In this document: one piece after another, positions 45,770 through 58,507 of the stretch
How the letters are laid out: each line of letters starts with the position of its first letter
How positions within the stretch are numbered: position 1 is the first letter of the stretch
Assembly (NCBI RefSeq): GCF_037042905.1
Contig: NC_087261.1
Span: 9,757,717-9,821,716, forward strand
Length of the DNA: 64,000 nucleotides
Direction: 5' to 3'
Source of the DNA: Lytechinus pictus
Lineage: Eukaryota; Echinodermata; Echinoidea; Temnopleuroida; Toxopneustidae
Translations under genes and position numbers: made by a program
Notes under the pieces: generated by a model
Seen by the model: the letters and a program-made list of their open reading frames with translations, nothing else
What the model was told of the DNA's origin: nothing
Database searches by the model: none

Positions 45770-47035
45770 TTTCTTCTCTGGTTGGTTCTCTAATTGGGTT
45801 TTTGTTTCATACAGTTTGATTACATATTATTAGTCAAAATGAATAGTTTGCAAAATTCAATTGATGTATTGCCAATTTGCATTTTAAGCAAGGGATTTGT
45901 TGTGATAATGGCATTGCCAATTTTGATAATGTATTTTATGCTACATGTACAAACAGTGTAGGGTGGGACAGTACTTATTGGTTGGCCGTTATTACAGGAT
46001 CTCAAAGTAGAAAAAAAATAGGACATTTTAGAAAAAGCTGTACATGTTGCAATTGTGGCATCTTCATATTCTCTGAAAACAGTCTCCTAAAGAACTCTTC
46101 TAGGCACTTACTGAGCTGTCCTCAAAATTTTTACAGCCCAGGCCTGAGTCAGAGCGAATGCATATCAAATAGTTGAACATTTTCTTCTTCTGAATATCTT
46201 TTAATAACATAATTATTAAGTATGTTTTATTCAGTCTTACCAATCATGACCACCGAGAAAAATATGATGAGAAGATGGGAAAAATCTGCCGATGTCTACT
46301 TGGCCATCTTCTCTTTTTCGTTAGTGAGCTAAGCTAGGAGACCCATATAGAGGGCGGCAGACTGTACATGTATATGCATCTTGTAGCTTAGCTACTAACA
46401 GAGAACAAAGTTGCCACGTAAACACGTTATTTCTCCGTCTTCTCAAAATATTTTTCTTGTTTTTGTTAATGAATGTTTGTTTCAAAATGAAATGAATTCA
46501 CGAACGGGGAAGTACAAAGAAGTCACAGATTATACAAAATTGATTTTATTTAATGAAATCAATATTGTATAATTCTGATGATCACTAACACATAAAGGCA
46601 TATGTGGGATAGTGTATAAATATTGTCTGGAAAAAATACCTGACATTTTATGGATTTTCATGCTTATTTTGCTAATTTCTCGACAATTACACTTTCTTTT
46701 TTCTAGAGCCATGTGGCACATATTTTTTAATTCACACATACAAACACAAACACTTGGGTGGTCATTTTATTGGATTCTGTTCGAACTCATTTTGAGATCG
46801 TTACCACAACTGGTATTTATCTTTAAATCGGGTTCCAGATTGAATATACCCATTTTAAAAAGAAAATTGGATGTAGAGGTAAACCTGCATATAAGCCAAC
46901 CTTTCATATTGAATATTCACCGAGACGCAGTTTTTTTAGGTCAGATTATGCAAAACATATGTTATCTTCGAACTTCTCTATTGTTAAATTTCTTCTATGA
47001 ATTCAAACAGACTTCTCTGGTCCCAACAGATTTGA
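45770..47035. other. No gene seen
   Basis: AT-rich intron-like sequence. A minus-strand piece of repeat family B lies at about 46735-46800 (gtggtcattttattggattc). No supported exon. Confidence 0.4.
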
Positions 47036-47040
47036 ATAAT

Positions 47041-47885
47041 AGACACCGTTCTCATACTTTCTAAAACTAGTTTTAATACTGGAAATCAGTTCAGGAAACC
47101 AGTTTGGAAGATCGCTTTGCTAGCGTTCCCATTTGATCAGCTGAAAGTGTTTTTCAAAACCACTTCACGTAAAGCATCATAGGCATTCTACACACAGTGT
47201 GTAGAGTAGCACGCTCAAAATGTGCGAAGATTACTTCCCGAAGAACGGTTGTGCCTTTACTTACGCTAAAACCAGTTTAACGAGGCAAAGCGATCTTGAA
47301 AACTACATGATCAAGAGGTGGTTTTCCAGACTGGTTTGGAAGATCGCTTCAAAGACACCGTTCTCACTACGTTCCTAAAACTAGTTTACTGGTAACTACA
47401 TGTAGTTTAACGCGTAGTGAGAATGGTCGAAGCGGTCTTGGAAGTGATCTTTCAAACCAGTTCAGAAAACCACCTTGCGATGTAGTTTTCAAGAGTGCTT
47501 TGCCTCGGTAAACTGGTTTTCGCGGAAGTGAGGACACAGCCGTTCTTCGTGAAGCGATCTTCGCACATTTTGAGCGCGTTACACCACACGACAGGTGTAG
47601 AATGCCTACGCTGCGGTTTCAAATTTCGTGTGAAACGTGTCACCCCACTGAGAGCGTGTCCATAGCAACAAAATGGCTTTACGTGAAGTGATTTTAAAAA
47701 ACCACTTTTGTGTGATCAAGTAGGAACGCTAGCAAAGCGATATTCCAACTGGTTTCTGAACCAGTTTCCAGTTTAGTTTTAGAAAGCGTAATGAGAACGG
47801 CCTCCAAGACGGCTTTGACCGTTCTCATTACATGTTAAAACTAGATTTCCACTAAACTAGTTTTAGGGTGGTAATGAGAATGGGT
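47041..47885. mobile_element. Compound block of family D MITEs
   Basis: Several family D ends occur in both orientations: gacaccgttctcata (47041), gacaccgttctcactacg (47355), aatgagaacggcctc (47790) and ggtaatgagaatgg (47869). Interiors with agatcgctttgctagcgttc (shortened) occur directly and inverted, indicating insertion of one copy into or beside another. Confidence 0.75.
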
Positions 47886-48288
47886 TCATAGACAAAGATA
47901 CCTGTCAATGTAAAATCACCCAAAGCATGGAAGAAATACATGTAAATATTGATATTCTAACATAATTTATATTCGTAATTCTTTAAAGAGGCAAAACTAT
48001 ATTGGTACAGATACCAAAGTTGATGTTATCACTGCAATGAAAATAATACATTGTATTTTATCTGCTGTGAAAAAAAATACAAACAGCATTTATAGAACTA
48101 GAAATCTAGTCTTTTCCTAAGGAATACTGAAAAAAAGTGATAGAGATCCATACATTTTCATTTCTGGTGTCGTTTGTCAAATCCTGAATGCATTATGCTG
48201 CCGACATCCTATCTCGTACCGCAATCTATTCAACCATCACCACAAGGGCTTTGTCTGCCCAATGTATTCCAATTAAATACTAGAGATT

Positions 48289-48900
48289 AGGCCATCCATT
48301 CATGGCCACCTGTCACCCCCGCTCACACAATGGAACACTCCCAACACAGTTATTGCCAAGTTATTATCTAAGCCATACTTAGTTGTCCGTGGAATGAGTG
48401 TTATTATTATTACTGCTTCTACGGAGATGGGCCTGTTCTTTTCATCTCCATCTCTGATGCTCAAACTCCACCCTCCGTCCACCCCACCTCTCCGTCTCTT
48501 GGAACACTCCGCAACCACTGTGCATATTAAATGATGCCTGGCATGCTCCTCTCTTTGTTTGAGCAAAGTTAAGGAAATGGAGTGGGAGAGAAAGTGAGAG
48601 AGAGAGAGAGAGGGAGGGAGGATGACACAAACTGAGTAACGAAGAAGCTTTTAGTCCTCCGCACAAAGTTCTACTTGTGCGCCACTAGTGGATGCTTATT
48701 ACCGACACCGAGCAGGAAAGTGAGTGGGAGGCTCGTCGTCGGCAAAGTATTACTTTTTTGTTTTAATGCAAGCCTTGGATAGTAATGTGCGTGCTTTGAC
48801 GTGGATGAGCAAACTTTTGGAGGATTTTTGCTTTTACTCTTCCAGTTGGGATCTACAGAATGGATGCCTTCCGCTGAGGTGAGATGGGAGATGAGTCTGT
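48289..48900 (+). promoter_or_regulatory. Candidate alternative promoter / first exon in gene 2 intron
   Basis: A repeat-free, GC-richer block with a (GA)n run at 48594-48625 ends in a good donor, gctgag|gtgaga at 48879. ATG at 48864 would give MPSAE in phase 0; the ATG at 48860 stops after five codons. Neither joins in frame to the exon at 58397 (phase 1), so if real this is a 5' UTR exon. Confidence 0.25.
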
Positions 48901-50740
48901 AGAGTTTAGTACAAGTCAGCTTTTAAGTGATGAGTTTTGATGCGTGGTGGTTGTGCAGTATCTAATATGCGCCATCGTACAGGTGCATGGGGTCTACGAA
49001 TATCATACACTTGCCCAAACACACACACACAACCTACACTCATAGCATGGCATGCTTCGATGCGTGTGTGTGTGTGGGAGATCGTGGAGCGTGTATCTCG
49101 TTTGACTTAACGAACTCCATTCTCTTTTGCTGTATGGTGAACTAGTAGCACATAGTGGGAAGTCTAATGGAAGGGTGTTGGCGGAGTTGTTAGTAGTTCT
49201 TCGTTAGTTGATGCAGGCTGGTTGGCGAGTTCTCCCTGAGATCTCTGTGTGTTCTAGGAGTGTGTGTGGTCGTTAATTATGACATGGAGATTGACGTAGC
49301 ACCTCTCGGAATATGGTCTGGTGTGTCCCATATTGTTCAGATTTTTTTTTTTAGCTCTACCATTTTAATCTGTAGGATGGTTTTATGACTCATGCGTGGA
49401 GTTTTAATCACACCTACAACAAAATGGTTAATTTCAAATATTCTTTGCTTCTAATGACTTGTTCATAAGAAGGCCTTTTAAAATATCACAAAGTTTTTAT
49501 TATTAAACAAAGTCAGTTATAAATGTATTCAATGAAATTCCATTGTGAATACAGTTGCTAAATAATAAAATGAAATAAGTATGCTAACTTATTTTTTTTT
49601 ATTTAAAAGAGAATGGAGGTAAACCATTTTGATACAACTGAAGGAAATTTTGGGTTATTTGGGTTGGCTCTTATTTTTTTATGAAGTTTTTGATAATTTT
49701 AATACCATTATCTGATGCCATTTGAAATAAAACACTACATGTTGATTATCAGCTGAGTATTTTGCTTTAGAAAAATAATACATGTTAATGAGGTTTTCAG
49801 TATTTTTTTATAATGAATGCTTTGACATTGCTGCAGCTTTTCTCATTTCATTTTGTGTTTTTTATGAAACATTTGCCTGATATACCACAAAAAAAGCAAG
49901 CAACAAAATTATAAAATGAACCATGGTTGTACATGTACATGTAGGTTTCTATATGCATTGATTAAACTCTGGAAAACATAAATATTGATAATATTCAGAC
50001 CACTTTTCTGGCAATCCATGTAAATTGATTAAAATAGCATATTATACAGTAGCTTTCTAAAAAAAGTGTATTAGCTTTGCAATGAGAGTATAATTTGTTT
50101 TGTTTTTATTATCAAGGATCTGAAATAACCGTAGTACAATAAACTACTTCACTGGTAGTAAAATGTATTAAAATCGCATACATGTACATGTAGATGGGTT
50201 TTTTTTATTTAGCTTTTATAAAAAAATGTAGTAGCTTTCCATTAGAGTATATATTTCCCCCCACTTCAAATATAAAAAGTCTGCCTGTATATACAGAGGC
50301 TTGTGTACATTCCTTTATACTCTATTTGCATATGACATGAAATTCTAATTTTGAATTCAATCTTTTTTGTATTTATATTTTTGAATTCAATCTTATTGGA
50401 TCAACCCTTATTTATGTATACATACATGCTATGAATATTACATGTACATACAGTACATGTGTAAGAGCTCTTCCAAGTGCAATGTTTTTATAATTATCTC
50501 ATATTTCTGAAAAAGGGGAGTAAAAACTGGAAGCTGTACAATGACTTATATTCATTTTTTTTCATTGATGTAAACATTGTATTAAAAAAAAGAATAGAAA
50601 AACTAGGAAGCTATTCATTTTCTTTTTGATAAAAAGTCTTTGTCATTCTATCATCCTCCTATGAAATGCGCTTTAGAAAAACAAACTTTTCCCCTGCGTT
50701 TTCTTCTCACTTTTCCAGTTCATTAATAGCCTGGTTATGA
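48900..50740. other. Intron-like, no gene seen
   Basis: Includes a (CA)n/(GT)n patch at 49018-49075, then AT-rich sequence with tacatgtacatgta words. No exon was recognised. Confidence 0.4.
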
Positions 50741-50749
50741 TAAGTATTT

Positions 50750-51314
50750 TGCTTCATGATTTTTTTTTTTTTTTAAATCTTTATTGCTTCAATAAAACAA
50801 AATATATGTACAATTTTCATTGTGCACAACAAGACACATCAAGATACATCAATATTCATTGGAATGAAGATAAAGTAAATCATTAATACATAACAAATAA
50901 AAGCAAGTCTCAACTTAGTTCAAGATTAGTAAAAGGTCTCAATTTTTTATAATGTAACATCTCCTTGCCCTTTTCAACATTTTCAACAAATTTCAACTCA
51001 TTTATGAATAAAGCTAACGAAAGTTGTCCTTGACATTTTCTGAAAATTAAGTACTTTGCAAATAAAATTATTGTGTTTGAAAGATGTTGAAACTTACTTG
51101 GAAAACCAAAATACATATCAATTTTTGAAAATTTGTGACAACTTATATTGTGAAAATTCAACCAAGTATTTACATCCGTCCAAAATTTAGAAACAATAGG
51201 GCATAAACAGAATAAGTGTATTAAAGTTTGTGGTTCAGTTTTACAAAAATTACACAATGGTGAATTCTTCACAGCTACATGTATACTCATTTGTTGATAT
51301 ATGATGCTTCATGA
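50750..51314 (-). mobile_element. 5'-truncated LINE with 11-bp target-site duplication
   Basis: The minus-strand frame at 50910-51290 (126 residues) carries PLCNFCKTEPQTLIHLFC and IVSKFWTDV, the C-terminal zinc-like motif of L1/Tx1-type ORF2. The A tail is the T run at 50761-50775. The flanks share tgcttcatgat at 50750-50760 and 51304-51314. It resembles the LINE at 17.8 kb in plan but not in close sequence. Confidence 0.85.
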
Positions 51315-52740
51315 TTGATTTCAATTTCATTATTTATATAGTATCTTGATCAGAGCATTTGTGTTGGCATCCCTCACCAAATTCTAATTTTCTCAGATTA
51401 AGAATTTATCTGATGTATTTTCATGTTTAACATTGAGGAAATTCTTTTAAGGCCAAGTTCACTTTCATCAACATGTTCATTTTAATAAGTCAAACTACAT
51501 GTAAATAGTGGGGGAAAATATCACTGAATTTTTCATCAATATTGGATGTTTGAAAGTGAATTTGTCATGTTAAGTTTCACATCATTTTAAAGTTAAATGC
51601 AGTTGAATCCGCCCCTACATCCCCCTTTAATTTTGATGCTTCTACAGCCAGGGCTTATTCTTAGCTGGAGAAAATAAAGAAATACATGTAAAAGCTCATG
51701 GAATGTAATTTTGCCATTTTAGTAGACTACTTTGTATTTGACTGCATAAACCTGTGGCCATGTTTTAAGAGCTAAAATCATTATGAAGGCCATTTTATTG
51801 TGAAGCAAAGCAATTATAAAACTCTCCTTGAATAATTCATACATGTACAATGTATGTGCATTAATTATGATTGTACATACATGTAGCTTAGATATCATAC
51901 TACTTCATGGTTTTGCGTCACGTCTGTTTGTTTCCCATTTTTGGAAAGTGCAAATATGAGGAGAGTCTGTTTTCATGCCCAATATTTTAAAAGTAACATA
52001 GTGTCTTTGATATCAGTTATCATCGATTCTCATTTATTGATTAAAATTTAAAAAGCAAAACAAAATAATTGGAATTGACAAACGATCCATATTTGATAGT
52101 TGAATATTCCATTGTTGGGATTTTAGTGAACGAGCTTCAAAATCATTAATTTTAGATCATCTTGAATAACAAAAACCCTGTTAGTAGTAACACATGGGAG
52201 CAAAAGTACATTGGGGCTATTTTGGCATTTTATCCCTGAAAGGTCCAAAATAGCCCATATTTAGCTGTAAAACAGCCCCTCATTTATTCCAATAATTCTA
52301 CATTCATGAGCAGGAAAATAATCCATGATAATACTAATGCCTGGTACCTCAAAAATACATTGTATGAAAATGCGATTGGCAATGATGTACATGTACAGGT
52401 GCATGTACAGTATTACAGATGTGGCTATGATGTGTGTAGTGTGTAAAAAAAAAAAGGGGTACATGTATGGGGGGGGGGCTGATTGTTTTTCACATAGACA
52501 ACCAAGAAAATATGTGTAAGAGTGTAGATTTCTTGTTTCTGGTGTACAGAAGAAACAAAGGTATGTGAACTTTGACCAATTAAAACAGAAATCTAATCTC
52601 CTTTTGAGATGATTGAAATTTGATTGCAGAAGAATGCCATCAAACATATTAACATTAGGACTCCACAGGAATAATTGTCTCTCAGTGATTTGGAATATTC
52701 TTGACACCCCCCCCCCCTCCTCAATAGATCACTTCTGACA
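51315..52740. other. Intron-like, no gene seen
   Basis: AT-rich. An open frame on the minus strand (52261-52707) lacks any recognisable motif. A G run lies at 52470 and a C run at 52707. Confidence 0.4.
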
Positions 52741-53045
52741 ACAGAGAGCAATTATAAGACCAATACCCTCTCATCCCTAAAAATGGTTTCATTTGCATAA
52801 TCATTCTCTAAGGTAATTGATCTTATCCTTTAGGCTAATAGCAAGGACTCTTTCCCCCTCTCTCCTATTGTGCGCGTGCGAGGATGAATGCATGGGGGGC
52901 TGTCCGCATGTCAGCGCTTCTGGCACGTGCCTATTTCATTGCTGCCACTGTGGCGTGCATTAGTCCCCTTTTATGAGATCCCCATTGGGATGGAGATTCT
53001 TTTGTGTCTTTTGTTGATCAAATGTGCGACCCTTGGCTCAGCAAG
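52741..53045. promoter_or_regulatory. Candidate cis-regulatory block
   Basis: A GC-richer, repeat-free island in the intron between gene 2 exons. It contains a perfect POU octamer atttgcat at 52791-52798, and gcacgtgc and gtgcgcgtgcg words. It is suggested only by composition and motif content. Confidence 0.2.
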
Positions 53046-53048
53046 CCA

Positions 53049-53187
53049 GGGGAGTATTGCATGAAACGGGTCATAGTGGATTTTCACTCACAAGTGTTAT
53101 AAGCTACTGGAAATCCTTGCATCTGATTGGCTAACGGCAAGTTGGTCAGTGAAGATCGCTGACGAAACTTTTCGTGAAACAATCCCC
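53049..53187. mobile_element. Foldback MITE with GGGGAGTATTGCATGAAAC tips
   Basis: Left ggggagtattgcatgaaac and right gtgaaacaatcccc are inverted, with gattggctaacggc in the middle as in the 28850 element. About 139 bp. Confidence 0.65.
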
Positions 53188-53189
53188 AG

Positions 53190-54310
53190 ACCCATTTTCA
53201 TCTCCCCTTTTTCTTCTGCAGGTATCTCTATCAGTTTCTGTTTTTTCTATTTCTCTGTTTTGATTTATAACATTTTATGTGTCCAGCTAAGTTTGATTCT
53301 AATCATATTTTCTTTTTACTGTCGTCACTTTATTCTATCTATTTTTTCTGCAATTCTTTCTTTCATAGTTCTGCCCCCATCCTTTTTACTTTTTCTTGTG
53401 CTTGTATAATTTTTGTTTACCTCTTGTTTAATTCAGTCAAAATGTACGTGTACATATGAGATTATTTTTCTGTTTTGACCTTTATTCTTTGTCCTCTCTT
53501 TGCTTTCTTTTGAAATATATATTTTTATTGAATATGTCTTTTTTCTCATTTTCCTTTCTGTTTATAATCTCTTTGTATACTTAAATTTTGGGCAACTCTC
53601 ATATTTTGCTAAGATTATTTTCTTCTTTGTTTTGTCTTTCCTCCATTTTCTCCAGTCTTCATATACTTGTTTTATTTTGCACATATTTTTTGAGTGAATT
53701 TTTTTCTCTCTCTTTTTTCTAATTTTGATATTTTTATCTTTTGATTCTTTTCCCCTTTTCGTTCTTTTTCATCTATGGTATTATCTTTTTTTTAAAAGTT
53801 TTTCTCTACATGTATGTGTCTTTTTGCTTAATATTGCATGTATCTGTTCAAAAATGTTCGTTTTTTATTTTCTCCTTTATTCATTTTGTTTGTGTTTATT
53901 TTGTCTGCTTAATCAGTATCTTAAAATGTTTGCATTCTATTGAGTTTGTCAGTTTGAAATTGCTTGTTGTATAACAAGTAGATGTCTTTCAAATCTTTTG
54001 CAGCTTATCATCATGTTCATTTGATTTCCTTTGATTGTTAAATATACAAGAAGTTCATCATTGTTTTGAGTATCATATCACATATCCCATGAATTTCAGG
54101 AAATCTGTTAACTTGCTTTAACATTTTTGTTACTTTTTTTATATTTGTCTTTTCTCTCTGCTGTACATGTACTTTTCTTTTTTTCTCTCTTTTCTTTAAT
54201 AGCATTTATCATATTGTTTCTTTTCTCAATTCTCTTCCTGTGTGATTTTTTTTATTATCTTTCTCAAATCTCCCTATTTCATGTTTGATATATTTGTTTT
54301 GGGGGATAGT
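53190..54310 (+). repeat. 1.1-kb T-rich, purine-poor tract
   Basis: Strong strand asymmetry: runs of ttttct, ttcttt and tttgttt with few purines. All open frames here are Phe/Leu/Ile/Ser-rich noise. Confidence 0.6.
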
Positions 54311-56240
54311 AAACAAGGGGGCAATAAATAATGCTTATCAATTAATTATACATGTCATATACATGTACGTGTACATGTAATAAATAACATTTTATGATTT
54401 ATGAAAAAATATTTTATATTGTTTACTGGAATTCGAAGATCTACATGTAATATAAGGTGATTGATATCTTTCTTCCCATTTGCTTCTTTTCTTCCTAAAG
54501 TACAAACATTTTTAATCATTTTAAAAACGTGTTTTTTTTATTTGTTTAATCCATGGGGATTGCTTAATTGTTGATTTCTTGTTTTATCAAGGTAACCACA
54601 TAATTTTGTAAAAATTATAACCACACCAAATTTAAATGAAGAAGAAGTAATATTTTATTCCTAATGTGCATTTATTTTTATAGTTGAGTACCATAATGCC
54701 AAAGAACTTTAAAAGTTTGTATCTAGCTAGTTTACCATATCACAGCTTTTCTGTGGTTTTTTAATTTCATTTAAATCTCAGTGATTATTCAGCGACTATA
54801 CTTACATCCTTGTTGATACTCTTTGAGCTGGAAAACTTCCTTTCTTCAAATTCTTCTCAAATCTGTTCGACCATGTTTCAATAGAAATTTGTTTTGCTGG
54901 TATTATAAAATCATTTTAGTAGGATAAATCAAAGATTAAAATCAATAACCACAGCTTTAGAAAAGCAATTAGTTTAACAGTGCAAAAACAACTCTCAGAA
55001 TAATACCTGCATTTTCAATATTTTTCAAACTTATTTATGAAGTAGTTGAACAAAGATGAATTCATGAAGTTATTTTAGAAATGTAATGGTTTGTGTTATT
55101 CAAGATTCATTGTAACATGCAAGTTCTGTACAAGTATTAAGACTGAATTAGATGATTTACCCATAATACTTTCATAATGATAACTGTTTTGATCATAAAG
55201 GATGTTGTATTTTATTGTTATATTTTGCTCTTAGATTTGAAAATGGGCTTGGAGCTCCCTGCACTCGATTATTTTTATCTGTGAGTTTCAAGTCACATGA
55301 TCAATGTCAAAGGTTATTTAGGGTCAATAAACTTTGACAATGTTGGGCTATCAACATTGAAATCTTTAGAAGTTTAGGTTTTTCAAATGTAATGAAAGTG
55401 AAAGTATTAGGATAATCAGGTCTCACTGATAATCTTGAATGAGTTTCAGGCCACATGATCAGGGTCAAAGGTCACGATGGGTCATTGAACTTTGACAATG
55501 TTGTATCAAGCAAGATTAAAGATTTTGAATTTTCAAGATACCAATTATCGCATGCTTCATGTACATGTAGGATATATGCTGAAAAACTTTAAATGTTTAC
55601 ATGCATTTTTCTGTCAAAATTCCTTCAAACTTGAAAACATATGTGACACCAAAAACATTTTGCATGGCTCATATGCATTGCACTTGATGGCGGAGCAATA
55701 TCTTTGACAAAACATACATGCATGGAACAAAGAGCGGAAAAACTTTCTTTCTTTTTTCCCTGGTTTCCCTTGGGCTAGCATCTTTATATGCATCTCATTA
55801 TCTTAGGGCCACAAGCCTGGCACGCGCCACTCAGCTCACAGCATTATATATTAGTCTTTGTTTGAGCACACAGCACACACAAAGAAGGTTTGTGTGTTGA
55901 AGGCTCGCAGACAGATACACACACACAGACTGAGCACATACACACACTCTGTGTGTACTCCTGCGCATTCTGAATAATGCGTCTGGGATCCTGAGTGGTG
56001 GTTGAAAGGGGAAAAAAAAGATGACTTGGGACAGATGAGAATTAATGAAAAGGGCAGAACCCCATGGTGCGTGGAATTAAACTTTGACAAGCCTCATCTT
56101 TGTTGTGAAAACAACCAAGTTTTGCTTTTATTTTCATAATCATTGTTTCTTCTTTGTATGACAAATTTTAGGTACAAAATGATGTTTTCAATTTTTTTTC
56201 TTTCACAATCACTTTGAGATGGTTCCTACTTTTTTTTCAA
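54311..56240. other. Intron-like, mostly unannotated
   Basis: At 55290-55340 and 55450-55502 a direct repeat carries gtcaaagg, gggtca and aactttgacaatgttg. The block 55700-56090 is GC-richer with CA/GT words and no exon. Confidence 0.4.
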
Positions 56241-56248
56241 TTTCACAA

Positions 56249-56405
56249 CCAGAGTCCATTGTCATAAAGATTTGTTATAATATAAGAATGAATTCAACAT
56301 TTCTGTAAGAAATTTACCATCAGCCAATCAGATTGAACGATTTTAGTGGCTTTTAACTGGTATTGCAAATTTGTTATCCAAAAAAGTTTTATGAACCAGG
56401 CTCCG
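56249..56405. mobile_element. Old foldback MITE
   Basis: Left ccagagtccattgtcataaag and right ttttatgaaccaggctcc are diverged inverted tips; the centre has cagccaatcagattga. The family tip pattern is like the GTTTCATAAAG group. Confidence 0.5.
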
Positions 56406-56954
56406 GAAATAGATTTTATCTTGGAATTGATAGTCAAGAACCTATATGTACCAACATACATGTAGAGCACAGAATTGCCAATAGGCCTAATTGCCAAGAT
56501 ATATTTCATGGGCCTGATTAGATGAACCAACTCATATGACTTTGTCTGTTGAACGTTTCGTCTAATATCTCTTCTGACTTATTAAAGATGAAAGGCTCGA
56601 GTTCGATTGATATGCATTCTCTTCAAGGCCGCGATGTTATTTGATCGTGTCCCCCTGCTGAATGAATATTGATATTGATTTTCAGTGGTGCTTTGATGAA
56701 TTTATAATTTTTGGAGGGGTTCAAGTTTGTCTGTACACCCCTGTATGTATACACAAGCCTAGGAGGTTTATATTTCTTCGGGAATGTACATGTACATTTA
56801 GAATATTAAAAAGGCTGAACAAATAAGATTTTTCATCTCAAGATATTTTTTTATATAGTTCATATTTTATTTCATATGAGAAGCATCGCTTGCACTTTGG
56901 TTGAGCACTATGATGTTTGTGCTCCTGAAAAGTGTTCAAATTTGGCAATTTGTG

Positions 56955-57058
56955 TGATAATGATTATAATGATAAATATATTGATGATAATGATTATAAT
57001 GATGTTATATGGATACTTATATGGATGATGGTGGTGATGATGATGATGATGATGATTA

Positions 57059-57092
<34 letters not shown>

Positions 57093-57197
57093 GGTGATGA
57101 TGATGGTGATGATGATGATGATGGGGGTTGTGGTGGTGGTGGTGATGATGATGATGATGATGATATTATGATGATGATGGTGGTGGTGGTGGTGGTG

Positions 57198-57229
<32 letters not shown>

Positions 57230-57270
57230 GGTGGTGGTGGTGGTGGTGATGATGATGATGATGGTGATGT

Positions 57271-57320
<50 letters not shown>

Positions 57321-57415
57321 GTGATGGTGATGGTGATAATGATGATGATGATAATATGATGATGATGGTGATATAATGATGATGGTGGTGGTGGTGATAG
57401 TGATAGTGATGATGA
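56955..57415. repeat. (GAT)n / (GGT)n trinucleotide array
   Basis: About 460 bp of gatgat and ggtggt blocks. Poly-Met, poly-Asp/Gly and poly-Ser frames result from it and are not genes. Confidence 0.95.
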
Positions 57416-57419
57416 TTTA

Positions 57420-58396
57420 TGAGAATGATTATTATGCAGCTTTGAATGCTCCTACCCACACTAGAGCTCTTGAAGGTTCTACATGTACATATCTTAAATA
57501 TTCCATCAGTACAAAATATTCTGGTATTAAAATGATCGACTTGCAGCAAACCTGCAGCTACCTGTAGTTTTGACTTGCATAACTTTTGAATGTTTATCTA
57601 CCCCTCCCCATCTGCTTTCTTTCCTCTTACATTGTATAAAAAGATCTTGCAAGACATTATGCTAATATTATTGTCCTTTTGATATGGTGTTAAAAGAATC
57701 TCTGAAAAGGCACTAAATATCACAGTCACACCAACAAAAAGGACTCTAACCTGTGCATGGTATGTCATTGAAAGTAATGTAATAAGTTTCTCGAGTGTGA
57801 CTGCAGTCATGTTTTAACCTGTAGGCTACGGGATCCAAGTGGTACCTGTACAAAGTCTATGGGAATTAAAGAATTCTGAATCCAAGGGGTTAACACAGTT
57901 CAAGTCCTTTTAAATTACTTACTACTGTAAAAGACAGATGCATTTTGCCCCTTGAAATCTTAATTGCATGTGATTTTTTTTTTCATGTTGTATTAAATAG
58001 TATTCATTATTCAGTGATAATTTCATGTACTGGTATGCAGTGCTCATTTATAACCTTGATATTCCTAGCTTTTAATTCATCCATATGGTTTTTAATTTTC
58101 CCACATGAATTAAATTTCAAATATACATGTACTTGTCGATATGAGAATGAATGAATGTATTGTAAAAATAAATGCAAGTTTCCATAAGTATACCAAATCC
58201 CACTCATCTTATCCTGACGTCTCCAATGACGTTGAGTCTGCGTTTGACATCATTGTGGCAAAACAATTCAAGGAATCCCTCATTAACAAGTACTGTACTA
58301 CAAAGCCTCAGTAGCAAAGATATGTGAGAAATTATCTGTGATGAGTTATTGATTGTGGGTTTTTTTTCTTCCCCTTGCTGAATCTTGTTTTTGCAG
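57420..58396. other. Intron-like, no gene seen
   Basis: AT-rich sequence before the 58397 acceptor. No repeat or exon was recognised. Confidence 0.4.
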
Positions 58397-58503
58397 AGAA
58401 TGGTAATCTGAATTCAAGCGGAGTGAATAATTCAAGAGTGAAGGGGAAAGCAGAGAGATCTGATTCACCAGTCTGTGAGGGGACTACAGGCGACATGGTT
58501 CGG
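58397..58503 (+). CDS. Gene 2, internal exon b
   Basis: 107 nt, acceptor ttgcag|ag, donor cgg|gtatgt, phase 1 to 0. With the upstream g it encodes ENGNLNSSGVNNSRVKGKAE and continues RSDSPVCEGTTGDMVR. Frame 0 would stop after four codons, so the phase 1 reading, which is what the 43685 exon supplies, is the consistent one. The segment is rich in Asn, Ser, Lys and Glu and probably disordered. The family is unrecognised. Confidence 0.65.
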
Positions 58504-58507
58504 GTAT

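Noticed and set aside
52261-52707. 148-residue minus-strand frame
   Set aside because: No motif, no splice context, contains homopolymer translation; likely chance.
56932-57549. Open frames of Met, Asp/Gly or Ser runs
   Set aside because: Translations of the GAT/GGT triplet array.
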